Source: Physcomitrium patens
Taxonomy: Eukaryota; Streptophyta; Bryopsida; Funariales; Funariaceae
Length of the DNA stretch: 64,000 bases
Direction: 5' to 3'
Assembly (NCBI RefSeq): GCF_000002425.4
Contig: NC_037256.1
Coordinates: 17,139,917-17,203,916 of the forward strand
The notes under the pieces are model-generated. The model saw only the letters and a list, made by a program, of their open reading frames with translations, made no database searches and had not been told where the DNA came from. This document shows, piece after piece, positions 25,501 through 39,715 of the stretch. A program made the translations under genes and the position numbers. Within the stretch, counting starts at the first letter, position 1. Each line of letters starts with the position of its first letter.

Positions 25501-26867
25501 TTAATTTAATTTCCTTTGTTAATTGAAATCATGTGGCTATAGTTTAATGAACTGACCTCACTTCTTAGGTTATTACAGCTCCACATTGAATATTTTGAAT
25601 GGTGGTTTATAATTACATTTTTAATATTTTGAACTTCATTGTTATATTTTAAAATATAAGTGAAATAAATAATGGTTTTTAATGGGTTAGTTGAAAATTT
25701 TACAACTTTGAGCATCTACTATATTCTCAATGATTATTCAATATTTGTCATGCCTTTGAATGATTCTTTTCTTTTCTTTTCTTTTCAAGTACTTATATCA
25801 AGTTTGCATGATAGTAATCTGAAAATAGGTAATATGCAACTGTTCTTAATTTATAATTAAATTCTGATTATGTTACTGAACTATCCTATTAAAACAAAAA
25901 AAGGATTAAGCAGAATGCTTTGACTTCTATAGAAATAAAAATATGATTATAAGATTTTTATTTTATTTTTTTAGTCATGAACTCAAATCTTGTGTTACAT
26001 AATATAAATCTAAAATTAGAAGTGACATTGCATGATTTGTTTTGTGGATCTTGCATTATTTTACATTAATTTCAGAATTACTGGATATTATGTCAAACAT
26101 CTAATTTAATCTCATTGTAGATCAAAAGCTTTTTCAATTAATGATTAAACTTTTATTTGTCTCAAAGGCAATATCATAAATTCGTAGCAAATGATATTTA
26201 ATCCTAAAAAACTAAGTCATTAAATTATATAAGTATAGCAAAACAATAAGAATGATCAATAGATTATACTCAATCTTTACAACATTTTATTTTTAAAATA
26301 TTATTTATAATTATACATCTTGAAATAAAAATTAATATTTAATTTTAACTACTTAGTTGTTAATTTTTTACATAAAATATCTAATGTTATTATCTATATA
26401 TATATAGATATATATATATATATATATATATATATCATGAAGTTTCAATTAACTAATATTTTTATGATAATTTGTATTTTAATTTTGTTTGTATGTGATT
26501 ATATGCCTTAAAATTGAATTTATGTCAGCATCAACACCAATATATATATATATATATATATATTGATGTTTATAAATTTTTTGATGAATATTTTACTTAA
26601 TTGTATTAACAAATGATATTTTCTATTTAAAACCAATCAATTAAATTTTAATGAGTTAGTTGAATTGAGTTAATTTTGTAAAGTCAATTGTTGAATGTTT
26701 TAATCTTATAAATATTAAAAAGTAGAAACTATTTTAAATTTAATCAACATTTTTTTGAATATTGTTCATTCACTAGATGGTAAAGTCAATCATATCATAA
26801 CATGGCCATATGTCTATCTTATAATGTTTAAGCTTATTCTTATATTTTTACTAATTTTTAAGTTTTT
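25501..26867. other. AT-rich spacer
   Basis: AT-rich with (TA)n tracts at 26396-26434 and 26541-26562. No gene was seen. Confidence 0.6.
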
Positions 26868-27130
26868 TACTCAAAATTAATAATTACTTAGATAAGAGGA
26901 ATTAAATAGAAGTAAATAATAATATATAAATTTGGTAATATTTTGTAGAAAAGCTTTTTAGAAGCCTTATAGACATAGATTTGACTTTATGTGTGTTTAT
27001 AAGTGATTGATAGGTTGAAAACTAAGCCAACAAGTTGGCCACATGTTACATATGTTAGCAACTTGTAGTATAAGTTGGCCATGTGATACACATATAGGAA
27101 ACTTATCTTGCAAGTTAGACACGTGCCCCT

Positions 27131-27174
<44 letters not shown>

Positions 27175-27229
27175 GTTATATTTCTTTGATATATGTCTTA
27201 TTTGTTTATTTAAATTTGAATCTTTGATA
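26868..27229 (+). repeat. Decayed Gypsy LTR with (TA)n replacing its middle
   Basis: The U3 part (CAAGTTGGCCAC, AGAAGCCTTATAGAC) matches the family up to about 27134. A (TA)n tract then replaces the promoter/R region, and the LTR end TTTGATA at 27229 runs into a primer-site-like segment. Confidence 0.6.
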
Positions 27230-27640
27230 TATTGATGAGAGTGCACTTACAATATAAAAGCTTTATATTTTCTTAATTAAGAGAGAATTTATTTTTTTAT
27301 TATTTTTTTTATAAGATAAGCATATTGAAAGTTGTATATTATCCACTTCAAAATGATATTGTTTTTAGAATTTTTTTTTATTCAGAAGTCAATTCTTCTA
27401 CTATCCTTTATTGATATTAGATATTTCTTATTCTATTATGTTATTATATAATAACTTTTTGAAATGAAGAGTGCAATGATACAAATTCAATAGCAAATAA
27501 ACAAATTAATGCTTGTAATGCATCAATTTAATTTACCACCATAAGAAATAATAAGAATTATTAGAAGTAAAAATATAGAGATTATTGGAGTTGCTTCAAT
27601 ATCTACACCAAATCATACTACTCCTTCTATAGTGGAATAT
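27230..27640 (+). pseudogene. Gypsy leader and gag 5' remnant
   Basis: Matches 43020-43410 of the young Gypsy. The leader reads GTGCACTTACAATATAAAAG, and the gag start reads AAATGAAGAGTGCAATGATAC with stops. Homology stops near 27640, so the copy is truncated. Confidence 0.65.
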
Positions 27641-29297
27641 TGCTTAAGTATGGAAGTAAAATTTATCCAACACTTTAAATTATAAGCTAACTTCAATGAA
27701 GAGTCTTTTATTATTGGATATCCTATAGAAGCTACAAGACCTTATGTCTTATCATCCTACCTACAAACTATGTACTACAATCCATATGTTATTTATATAT
27801 CCCCCTTTGTGTAAGGACTACATTAGCTGCTAGTCATCCTATTTTCTATTAGTAAAACTAATATTTTTGAATTTTTGACTATGCCATGGTATTGAAAAAC
27901 ATCCAATCAGCCTAAAGGTCTTACATGATTTTCAAATCTTATTTTATTTCTTCAAAATGGCTTCCAAGGTGATAAAACTCATTTTTAACTAAGGTCTTGA
28001 AAATTATTCTAAACATTCTTAGAAAATTATAAATAAAATTTTAATAAATTCTAAAAAAAATTAAATTAATAATATAATTTTAATATAAATTTAAGGCTAG
28101 ATTTTTTATCTCAGTAATTTTTTATAGTAATAATATTAATTTAAATCACCTATAAATCATATTTTTTATATAACCAAAAAGACACGAGGTTTTTTTCATG
28201 CTTTTTTAAACTACTAACTAAAATTTATAAGTTTTTTATATGTAATAAATATATATAGAAAGCTAATGTAGAAATGAGTCTTAATAAATAAACATTAATA
28301 CTTGATAATAAACAAAAATAATAAATTAATTAAGATAATTGCTTTCAAGACTTATTAAAATTCTATTCTCATAATTTTTTTGTAGTAAGATTCTTATAAC
28401 TTATAAGTCTATTTAATTTCTATTAATATATAAATAATGATAAATTAATTTTTATCCTAATATATTTATATTTAGATTTTTAATAGCTAAAAAAAATATT
28501 TTAGTTGTAATAACTCAATTAGAATTTAGTTAGAATTTGCTTTAAAATTGGTTAGAAGTTAATTAGGATTTAACTATGGTCTCTTTAGGATTTCATTGGA
28601 ATTTTTAAGGCTTGATTATGCTTTTATTAAAGCTTAATTGGTTTATTTTAGGATTTTTAGAAGCATTGTTTAGAATTTGTTTAAATGTAAATTGATATTT
28701 AACAATGTTGGTAGTGACTTTAAGAATGGTAATAGAGTCTATATCCATAAGCTTGAAATATAAGAAGAACTTTCAATTTAGTTGAAATTATTTGATAAGA
28801 TGATGTTCATTGCATTTCTAAGCTAAATTTTATATATTAAAACAATGTCTAACAACAAATTCTAGACAACGTTCTAGTCATCCAACAACTTTACAAAGTA
28901 TTATTCTCATTGGATTGAAATCAACAACTTGCATCACAATCAACTTTGATAGAACTTGCATCTAAAAGGATTTAAGCTTCGAATAATCATATTGGACAAC
29001 ATACTAGAAGATGTCTGCTTCACCGACTTAATTAAAAACAATTGCAATTATTTTTACAACATAATCCTTCCTTATTTGAAGTTGTAGAAGAATATTAAAT
29101 GAGATGAAGGAGGTATAGACAAGCTAGGCATAATATCAAGATTTCTCTAAGTATGGAAGCATTAAATATAGGAAATTAGTTTTGGAGACATGTTATATAT
29201 ATATAAAAAGAATAACCACAAGGTAGAAGTACCAAAAGGTTGTTGGAAGGAATCATTCTAATAATTCTACGGTGTTGTGTTAATAATTTATTTTAAC

Positions 29298-29343
<46 letters not shown>

Positions 29344-30449
29344 AAAAACTCTCTTAAGCTTAAATAACATAGAGAATTTTATATAGAAATCATAAATAGA
29401 TATTTATTGGTATTTGAACATGTTATTTGCAACTTAACTCCTTCATAATAAATATTAATTTGATATTTTTTATATGATTAAATATAGCATAATTTAATTG
29501 GTTTAATTATTTTTTTTCAAAAATAAATAATTAATGCTTGATGTTTTAAAGAATATAATAGCCAAAGGATTTTTTTAAAAAATTTGAATAAATCACAAAT
29601 GTAAAATTAAACTTCTTTTATATGCAAATATTTTATAATAAAATAATTATACTTTTACACAATTTTTTTAAGGTAAAATAATAAATTAAAAATTTAAATA
29701 CTTTAAAATCCATAATATTTATAATACATATTTAAATAAATCTAAAGACCTTTACGTTATATTTTTTAAAGTCATTGAATATTAAATTTCTATGCATGCA
29801 CTTAAGAAAAATTATATATAATAAATTGAAGATAAAATATAGCTTCTTAACATTGTTTGAAAATGATTTGATCTTAAATAACCACACTTTTAGAAATTAT
29901 ACCTTTTGATATTTAAAATTGTATCAACATGTAGTTTATTATTTAGAGTATAAAATAAATAAATAAATAAATAAATAAATAAAGTTATATTATATAATTT
30001 ATTATTCTAAAATATAAAATCTTATAAAAAATATTTTTATTTTTCTTTTTAATAAATATAATTTTATATATTATTATTATTAAAGAATTTGATGAGGATA
30101 TATATATATATATATATTTATATTGCAACTAAATTATATAAAGTTAGGATATTTTATACATTGTCGTAATCTCGATTAGTGCATATAAAATCAATACTTA
30201 ATCTATCTAATACATTGTAAAGATATAATATTATATTTATCCATTTATTAATATCTTTTATATTTTAATTTATTACATATAATAAAATAATTATTGGATT
30301 TCTTCTTTATTTTAATTTTTTATGCATAAAATACAAAAATAAATAATTTAAATATTGGTTCTTCAGGATATATATATGTATTATAATAGATTACTTGTAA
30401 ATATGAATAATTTTTAAGACTCTATTCATTTATAATTTTAAAAACAAGT
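27641..30449. other. AT-rich DNA with decayed repeats
   Basis: Includes a short TTAGAATTT/TTAGGATTT array at 28510-28690 like that at 6715-7290, (TA)n at 29303-29335 and (AAAT)n at 29951-29990. The stretch 28700-29200 is less AT-rich and may be a decayed transposon gag, but no family could be named. Confidence 0.4.
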
Positions 30450-31198
30450 ATTTAACCCAAAACAATGAATTTAGCCGTTCTTGGTCTACAAATGCAAGTA
30501 GATCGCACCAATCCAACAGTGCTTAAAGATTCCCCATCACACATTATTTTGTGCTCATAAGAAACAAGTATTTCTTCTCATCTAAAAAAAGATGAATAAA
30601 AAGAGCTCAGTTTTGTAGGAGACAACCAAAATATAGAGCATCAAGAGGGGTGTCACACTCGCACACAAACGAGTTTCCCAAATGGACACTTTCCGAAGCA
30701 CGGGGAACACGAATGGATGTAATCAGCGCCAGATGTCATCCAAGAGGAACATCCACCGATGGGAGTGATGTGGACAACAGCGGGGAATCGATCTCTGCTC
30801 TCATCTCTCACCATTCGGATAATGTCTCACCCACTCTTCCTCTTGCGACCGCCGGTCGGTGTACATTTACTTAAGGGATGAACACGAACATACCAAGCAT
30901 GCCAGCGCTGGAGGTGCATTACCGCTTGAATTAGGTTCTGCGTCCGCTGGTCGTATAGAGTCTTCAAGTGCCCTGTGCAGCGATGGCGGAGTCTCTTTGG
31001 ACGTAGCGAGGTTGCTGCTACTGGTGCTCTGTTGTCGTCGCTGCAAGATTGTGCTGGTGAGAGGGCGAATTGGATCGTTCGAGAGTAGGAAAGGCTTGCA
31101 AGGAAGGGCTTTCGGCGCCCGCAAGCCGTATCGGAAACGGTTCAGAACCGGTCTAGAAATTGAGGGAGTTTTTGAGCTTAGTTTTTTGAGCTTGAGAG
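30450..31198 (+). promoter_or_regulatory. Upstream region and 5' leader of TIC40
   Basis: A sharp change to GC-richer DNA about 700 bp before the TIC40 start. Overlapping frames on both strands here lack motifs. No TATA box was assigned. Confidence 0.4.
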
Positions 31199-34100
31199 AT
31201 GGCCATGGAGTCGCGGGTCTTCCATGCAGGCAGCAGCGTAGCTTCATCGCGCGCTTGCTTTGTGGTGTCCAGTGCTAGGGCTGGGTCGGGGCACAGGCAA
31301 GGGCAGCAGGGATTCCAGGTGGCTGCGCAGAGGTTCATGAGGGGCGCCAAGCTGCGGGACGTGGGGATTGAGTGTGGGAGATGCGGGAAGAAAGGTTCTA
31401 GGTCGGAGGGTATTGTGGCAGCTGCTCGGAAGTCCACCCCAGGTCAGTGTCAATTCCTTTCTGGATTGCGCATTTGCTGCTTGCGTGAGAAGCGTTTTGG
31501 GGTTTAGTTGGTTGAGTTAGGGTTTTGGAAGGTCTCTTGGGATTTGGTTGAGGCTTTCGGAGTCAATAATCTTACTTCTGATGCTTGGAGTGGGCCCGTG
31601 AAGACTTTGTGATGAGCTCCGGATGTTTTTTAATAAAAAATGCGGAGCATTTGAATTTTACATATTCTTTTTTTAAAATTCTGCGAAAGTGGATTGTATC
31701 TATTATGTCTCTGCAACTCAGGGGATGAATATTGAGGGTGAAAATGAAAACATTTCCACCCAGCTTAAATATGAAAGGTGATACTGTAATGCGGGAGTCA
31801 CTTAGTGTCGGATGTGCTTCTGTTGGATCATGATCATGAAAATTCAGCCATGAGTCATTGATCAACTTCGCTATGTTGCCCTGATTACGACGAAGGTTTC
31901 AACATAATGAAACTATTGTTTAATGGCAGAGCAAGAGGAGTACGTTGTTACCAAGAATGATTCGAATGAGTACATTGAAAGCATCGCTGAATCGCAAGGA
32001 TCTGGGTCTTCTTACATGTACGTTTGTTACTTCCTCCTCCGTTTTTCTTCTTTTGTACATTGTATTCAGTAACCTTATTGGCTTCATTTTGCAGAAATTT
32101 TTTCGATTACTCTTAGGTACTCTTTCATGTAGTTTGCTTTATTTGCTTTCAGAAACGTAACCCTAGCGGGTGAGTGCATTCTGAAGGTAATGCTAGTTTA
32201 GGTAGCAGAGATTTACCGATTTCGAATGTGGTAAGTAAAATGTATTTGTGAAGGCTAGCTAATGGGGGATTGAATTGCTTCTTTTGAGTATCTTCAAGTT
32301 TTTACTAGCCAAGTATTTATTCACCTGTACTGAATAAAAGCATTCGTCACTTAGAATTTCTCAAGGTATGCGTGTTTAATGGTTCAAACTACATCGATTT
32401 TTGCAGTGGATCACCTCTTTTATGGATCGGTGTGGGAGTGGGTCTTTCAGCACTATTCTCTTTTGTGAGTATTGAGTAGTCCAAGCGCTTTTGGGGCCAA
32501 GCTACTGCTACTAAAACCTCTGACTTCGTAATAAAGACGCTTCTCACAATTTGTATGGTTATTTCAATTAAAAATCAGGAAATTTAGGTTATGCCGATGT
32601 TGATGTAGATCGTCTGTATTACTTAGGGCAGATACTAAAAAATTGTTTTTTTTGTTTTGTTTTGTTTTGTTTTTTGTTTTTTTGGATACCAATGATTTGG
32701 TCATGACTGATTTGTGTTGGGTTTTTTTTGGCTCGCAGGGTGCTAACAGCGTGAAGGTCAAGCTTATTTCTCGGCTTGTTTTTATCCTCCTTCTATTAAT
32801 ACTACTATTACTAAAAAAAATGAACTTTCTGTGTCTTCACATGTAGTGTTAAGTGGTCTCGGCGTTCACAGTTTACTGATCTCTGAATCATAGTTACAGT
32901 TAGAAACGAATATTCAGAGTTTTAGAATTATCACGATGTTTGTGCAGAGATACGCAATGCAACAGATGTTGAAGTCAATGAGCGGGGGCGCTGGGGGCCC
33001 TGGTGCTAGTCCGTTTGGAGCACCTGGTGGCAATCCATTTGCTGGCATGCCAATGCCTCCACCAGGCGCTGGGTTCCCGTTCCCCATGCCTCCTACCGGG
33101 TCCGTTTCTTCTCCTGTTAGTGCTGCAGCTGCTGCAGCACCAGTCGATGTTTCTCCTAATGTGACGTCATCTCAGCCTTCTGTCGTAAGTGAGACACCAA
33201 AATCTTCTACCGAACCCAAGATAGCTGGTAAGTTGACGCAATGACTATCTTGTGAATTTGATCTCTTGAAAACCAACTCTTTTACGAGCTTTGCAATTTG
33301 TGTCTTTTTTCTGAATATTGCCGCTGCATCCATTCCTCCAGCCTGTGACGGTCCACACTTATTGGATATATTCCTCGTGATAACAAACCGATTGTGTAGG
33401 CAGTTATTTATGAAATCCTTTTTGACGTGTTTTTATGACGGCCCTCGTTTTACCCGATTTGATTTGTCTACTTCGTGTTCTTTCTACAGCCTTCACAGAC
33501 GTCAACGCAACCGAAATCTTAGAAAGAGAGCAGCAAGCAGCAGCAGCTGCAGCAGCCTCAAGATTTAGCGATCAATCCCCATCAGCTCAAGAGCCTACTA
33601 GGCCTTTCTTCGCAGATTCTGAGGTAACCTCTGTGGTCCTTAAGTTTGTACCGGTTTCATCTTCCAATATTAAACCGAGTGGAGTGATTTGGAAACTTCG
33701 AGTTGACTCTAATTAGGGCTCTTGGTTGTTCACCTGAACTGCATCAGCGAATGGTATTTGTAAATATTAAGATTTATCTTTATATTCTTATAGCAATGGA
33801 AACCCAGCGTACGGCGTGACTTTTGAGAGGACCGAGTGAAACATTTCTTTGACAACGAGAGTGCTTTCTTTAGCAAGTGTTTTTGTACGATGCCCATATC
33901 TTGAACTTTCTTGCTTATGACTATAATCGTCAATTGTTTTGAGCACACTGAAAATCTGAAACATGAGGCGCTTGTGGGATGCAAGGTGGTAGATTCTAAG
34001 GGTGGAAGCTACAGTGGAGCCGGGGCTGGTCCTTCGAACGACCGTACGGTTTCTCAATTAATACGCTTTTGAATTCCCTTTACCTTGTGTCTTAAATTTG

Positions 34101-35830
34101 TCTGCGCACTGTGTTCATTTGTGAATCCTGAAAGAGAGTTTGAAACATGCACCGAGAGAATTCGAGGTACCTTGTAAAATTTCTCAAATGGATGGGGCTG
34201 TTCGTTATGGTTAACAGCATGGGATTCTGCGGGAAAAGCAAAGCAGACTGTTTTTAGTGTGGAGCAGTTGGAGAAGATGATGGAGGACCCAACAGTTCAA
34301 AAGATGGTTTATCCGTATGGCTATTTAGACCTTGACCCATCTTTTGTTTTCGGGGGTCGTCAACTAGATATTCTGACTTTCACTGTGCTGCTCTTTCTGA
34401 CATGCACTCTATTATATCCACTAATTACTAATCTGTAAAGTTAAGATGTATACATTGATGCTGCTAGTGGATGAGTAGTGAATGGATGGTTATCGTGGTT
34501 GCTAATGCTTTCCATTACACATTTTTCAGGTACTTACCTGAGGAAATGAGGAACCCAACCACCTTTAAATGTAAGTGCACTGTTTGTGAAAGTGATCCAT
34601 GATTTAGTATATATATTCGAATTGGTTTTGCGTTACAGAATGGATATTTAAGAACAATAGCTGCACGTACGCGACTTCTAGAGGATCGTCGAAAAGTTTT
34701 ATGACTTTCATACTCAGAAGTATCGTATGGTTGAGAGGTCATTTGGAGGCTAATCTAGCGAGTATGTATGCAGGGATGATGCAAAACCCTCAGTATCGGC
34801 AACAATTGCAAGATATGCTGTAAGTTTCTTAAGCAGATCTACTAGAGATAATCAGAGACTAGAAAAGTGGTAATTTGTGTCTATCGATTATTGCTGTGGT
34901 AAATTGCTAGAGAAACACGACTCAAATTTATATCTGGTTTAACCTTGACTTGGGCTTGTCTACTACAGGAATAGCATGGGCGGAGATGGTGCTTGGGACA
35001 ACCGCATGTCGGACATGCTTAAGAACTTCGATCTCAACAGCACCGAGGTCAAGCAACAATTTGGTACGTTCAGAAGGGTGCATATCACATTTCGATTACA
35101 TTCCTGTGATACTTTTACATTTATAGTCAAGTTGTGACTAGCTCTTTCCCTTAACGATTGTTCTGCTGTGTATGTACTGTTTTCTTTCGAGTATGAAAGT
35201 ATGTCCACCTTTCTGCTGCAGAGCAAATTGGGCTGACTCCTGAAGAAGTGGTAGCAAAGATCATGGCAAATCCAGAAGTTGCAGTAGCCTTCCAGAACCC
35301 GAAAGTCCAGGCTGCTATCATGGATGTAAGTTGTGGTCGCACTCATAAATGACGAGATTGTGCATTAAAATGGTCTTGCTCGAGACGAGATTATGGCAAA
35401 TGTCATTATGAATGAATGGTGGGTCAGGTGTCTATTTAGTTGGCTGATGGAAGGTGGGAAGGGAACATCAACCAACAAATAATGCATGGTGTTCGTATTA
35501 TCGCACTTGTTCTAATAGCCAGTGTTTTTACTGTGATTGTTACAGTGTTCCACAAATCCATTAAATATTACTAAGTACCAGAATGACAAGGAGGTACGTA
35601 TTCACTGTGACTGCTCTTATCTTTTTAAAAGCTTTAAAGCATTAGAACATTTTTCCTTGCTGTAAGTAATGGTACAGGTTAATTTTACATCTTCCCTAAT
35701 ACGAAGGTCTTGGTGGTAACGATGACCCATTGACGCGATCTTGATCATTTGACCTGGAACTATGCAGGTTATGGACGTTTTCAATAAAATTTCCGAGTTA
35801 TTTCCTGGAATGGCTGGATCTCCATTTTAG
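31199..35830 (+). CDS. TIC40: Tic40, chloroplast inner-envelope translocon co-chaperone, 14 exons
   Basis: Tic40 links the inner-envelope import channel to the stromal Hsp93 motor; its C-terminus resembles the Sti1/Hop co-chaperone. Proposed exons: 31199-31442, 31930-32017, 32407-32464, 32739-32756, 32948-33227, 33490-33623, 33944-34028, 34218-34314, 34530-34570, 34774-34819, 34969-35063, 35222-35325, 35546-35593, 35768-35830. All are GT-AG with consistent phases, giving 466 residues; the Arabidopsis protein is about 447. Residues 1-80 are basic and S/A-rich, as a transit peptide. A glycine-rich membrane segment (PLLWIGVGVGLSALFSF) lies at 114-130. A Pro/Gly/Ala/Ser linker follows from about 146. 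The Sti1-like part starts near 312 (MMEDPTVQKMVYPYLPEEM, NPQYRQQLQDML); the final domain runs 400-460 (LTPEEVVAKIMANPEV, VFNKISELFPG). Exon 7 is the least sure: it is required by phase but its acceptor at 33943 is a guess. Confidence 0.92.
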
Positions 35831-37748
35831 ATTAGTAAGATTTTGTGTAGTGATGCTGGTCCCGACAGAGATGGAGTTTAATGAGGCAGGCGGGGCACAA
35901 TAGTGGTTATCTTTGGGATTATTCCCACCAGCTTTGGTGCATAGTTGCACTGGAAAGGATGACGTTGCTATTTACACCACAAACTGAGTCGAAGGCGAAC
36001 GTGTACTTCATTTGTGCGCATTGAGAAGGAAGGGGAGATCATATTGCGAGCAATCTCTTGATTCAATTACTGCCAATTTCTTGGCTTCCAGTTTAGTAAA
36101 GTTCCTTGATGTTGTGCTGCTCAATTCCTTCTAAACAGGAAGTTAAGTTTGATGACATCAACACACCCTCACAAATTTTGAATTATCATACTTTAACACG
36201 ATGTCAGACTGAACGAACGACCATGAGTGGCTTTTTAAGGGGTCAGAATCAGTTGGTAATTAGCAACTGCTTATGGGAACCAAGGGATTCAAGGAATTGA
36301 TTTACTCTTCAGGTCTGTCGGAGCTCCTCATTTCACTCTACTTGCACATGAGAAGGTAGAGTTGGACAATGAGAATAGCTGCTAGGAGTGCTTGACACAG
36401 TCATGAATGTTGATATAGACTCAAGAAAACTCAATAAGCACCACCTATGTTTCATAAGACTGGGGCATTAGACAGCTACCATGGAGTTCAAATGCTGGCA
36501 ATGGATGATGGCCCTGAAAAGATTGATAAATGGAGTGATAAATACAACAAAGATATTTACACTAGTGTAGTCATTTATAAACACTTCATATGTGCCACAA
36601 ATATTGTTTTTGCTTTCATGAGCCATAATTCAATTGTCTAAGTTGGCATGATATGGCCTGTATGAAATAAATTAAGCGCATCCCAATTGGATGTCGTAAA
36701 ACTCAATACAAAAATTAATAGTAATTAATTATTTTGAATGATTACTCTATTAATAATTTAAGTTTCATCCATCCAATCAATATTCATCATAATTTCTATA
36801 ATGGATATCATTTCAATTTTCTTTATCCATAGAATACATCATATTCAAATTAATGACTATATCCAATTATTATATTCATCCAAAATTGATGTCTATTAAT
36901 TGAATAGACATCAATCATCTTAACTTATTGGTATACCCCCCTTCACAAAATAACATGCTACATTTATTATTAAGTTCTAAATTGGGCCCAACTAATCTTG
37001 TTGGAAATAAGACTTGAATGTACATCCATTTTCTAAATTTGCCTTAAGATTTGCTTGTATACTTGCAATATTGCCCTTCAAAGTTGATGCTTTGATCCAA
37101 CAAGGTAGACCTTATACAAAACTAAGTGTTATAATCTTGTCCTTAATTTTTCTTCAATGATCTTGAGCTTATTAATACTATGACTTCAAGTGACACATTC
37201 TTTCAAAAATTGAGCTCTTGGATTACTTCAATCGTCATGATCTTGCCTTCCAAAATCATATTTCTAATTGACAGCTTGAATTTGCAAGTAACAAATTCTT
37301 TGCCATAAAAATCAATAATTTTATAACATACCAACTTCAAAGTTATCAATTCTTAGCTCTTTAAAAACTATACTTTATTAAATCTTCAATAAAAAAAATA
37401 TTTGTTGCTATCTAATATGTAGAGAATGAAAAGAAGTCTTGTAAAATAAAACTACCAAACTATGAAGGTAGTACACCATTCTTCACTAAATTAGATGTTT
37501 TTGTATTCAAACTCTAAATCCTAATGTTTTTGTCTAAAAAATTGTAATAAAATTTTCTATCGTTAATTAAAATTTTAAGACATGATTCTAAGATTTAAAA
37601 GAAAAAATTAAAAAAATTCAAAGCTTGTTACAAAAGTCTAGATGAAGTTTGGCACGGCTTTGCTTATATACAAAAAGAAGAGGTTTTGACCACATAAATC
37701 TATAGACACTTTTACATTATTGCACTTAGACATAAAGGTGGCAACTAA
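35831..37748. other. TIC40 3' flank, then AT-rich DNA
   Basis: The first several hundred bases are probably the TIC40 3' untranslated region. Beyond about 36660 the DNA is AT-rich. A short palindrome with 12-bp arms lies at 36886-36914. No other gene is supported. Confidence 0.45.
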
Positions 37749-37753
37749 ATAAA

Positions 37754-38222
37754 TATTGAAGAAATAGAACTTTAAAGTCACAATACATAGCATCAGCAAG
37801 GTTGCACATAAAGAAAGTATGGAGTAAGGTGTCTTTCACTTCCAACACCCGATACTTATAAGTTATAGTTGCTGCCTTACAAGACAACTTCCACTCTTTG
37901 ACTTTTACACACATGATCTTAGGTCCTAGGATCCTATGGTATCTAATGTACCTCAAGGATATTCTATGGTCCTTGGATCCTTTGGCATCTTACTAACCAC
38001 AAAGGTATCCTATGCCAAACACTAATTACTCTTATCTAGTCTTTGAATATTCTCTGATTCATACTTTATGCTCTTGACTTTGACTCTTAGTCCTTGAACT
38101 CATCTTATATCCATAGGATGCTCTTTCTATACACCAAGACTCAACCCTTTGACCACTAGTAACTTATCTAAGGTAATATTCTCTATAAGGTAACTTATTC
38201 TATTTTTACTTTTACTTCAATA
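37754..38222 (-). repeat. Copia 3' LTR
   Basis: 469 bp, TATTGAAG to CTTCAATA, aligning along its length with 49286-49411 plus 49948-50290. The expected TG start has become TA. Confidence 0.88.
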
Positions 38223-38240
38223 CTTTCACTTTGCTATTGG

Positions 38241-38768
38241 TCAAAAGACTTTCAATCCTAATGTCTTTGTCAACATGTGGTGTCTATCCTTTACTAATGC
38301 CTTTGTCAACAAATTCGCAAGCATATCTTCCGTTGCACAATACTTCATAACAATTACTCCCATTTCAATCTTCTCCCTTATAAAGTGATGTTGAATGTCA
38401 ATGTGCTTGGTCCTTGAATGATGCTTTGGATTCTTTATAAATGTAAGACATCTTTGGTTGTCACACTTCATTGGAGTTTCTTCTATTTGTACTAATCCAA
38501 TATCCTCTAAAATTTGTCTTAGCTATATTGCTTCTATTGCACCATAACTTGCTGCCATGTACTCCGCTTCCATTGTTGACCTTGCAATTGTTAGTTGTCT
38601 TTTGCAATTCGATGAAATTACTCCTACTCCAACAAAGAATACATATCCCATTGTTGACCTTCTATCATTTGCATCTCTAGTCCAATCTACATCATAATAA
38701 CCATGCATAGTAATGTTATCACATCCAAGACATAATTTGAAGTTCAAAGTACCTTTAAAGTATGTCAT
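38241..38768 (-). pseudogene. Copia RNase H remnant
   Basis: Two open pieces in the C-terminal Copia RNase H: GYYDVDWTRDANDRRSTMGY with STMEAEYMA, then KHIDIQHHFIREKI with LANLLTKAL. These are hallmark blocks of Ty1/Copia elements. A stop divides them. Confidence 0.85.
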
Positions 38769-39013
38769 GATCTTTTTTATGGTTGTCTAATGGATTGGTC
38801 CAGCTTTTGACATGTATTGACTCACAACACTCGTGCATATGCAAGATCCACTCTTGTGCCAACCATTGCATATATTAGTCAACCCACTACTGTCTTGTAT
38901 GGAACACCTTGTATTTTTCCTTCAACTTTAGCAAACTCTTCTTTCATGAGCTTCATCAACTTCAAAATGGCCTCGAAAGATATTCCAATAGACTTACACT
39001 CTTCCATGTTGAA

Positions 39014-39715
39014 TCATTTCAACACTTCTTTAATGTACTTACTTTGGCTCATTGTAATGGTCTTCTTAGCACAATCGCTTACAAACTCCAGTCCTAAACA
39101 ATAGTGAAATTCTTCCAAATCACTCATCTGATATTCTTTTCCAAACTTTGCCTTCAACCAATCCATCATCTTCATAGTATTGATTGAGATGATCAAATCA
39201 TCAACATAGAGGATGACAATCAATATGAACTCATTTGATTGCATCACATATAATGAATGATCAATTTCACTCCTTACAAATCCTTCATTCACAAAGAATG
39301 TATCAATACATTTGTATCATGCCCTTAAAGATTGCTTAAGCCTATACAAGGATTTCTTCAACTTACAAACAAGGTCTTGTTTTCCATCTTCAACAAATCC
39401 TTAAGGTTGATCCATGTAGATGTCTTCTTCCAACTTTCCATTTAAAAAAGTCATCTTTACATCCATTTGATGCATCTCCAAATCCATTGCTGCTCCATTT
39501 ACCACAATTGTTCTAATGATAGTGAATTTGGCCACATGAGCAAATGTCTTATTGAAATCAACTCCAAAAACTTGTAAATATCCTTTGGCAACCAACCTAG
39601 CCTTGTATTTCAGAATATTATCCATTGCATCTCTTTTGATTCTAAATATCCACTTATAACCAATTGAAGATCGATTTGGTGGAAGTTGAGTCAATTTCCA
39701 TGTTCCATTGTCCAT
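39014..39715 (-). pseudogene. Copia reverse transcriptase remnant
   Basis: The first piece has GTWKLTQLPPNRSSIGYKW and KARLVAKGYLQ; the second keeps the active-site motif YVDD within ILYVDDLIISI, followed by FGKEYQMSDLEE. Frameshift and stops between 39292 and 39401 inactivate it. Confidence 0.88.

Noticed and set aside
33850-33870. TGACAACGAGAG in a TIC40 intron, resembling the start of miR535
   Set aside because: The match fails after about 12-13 bases and I see no pairing arm nearby.
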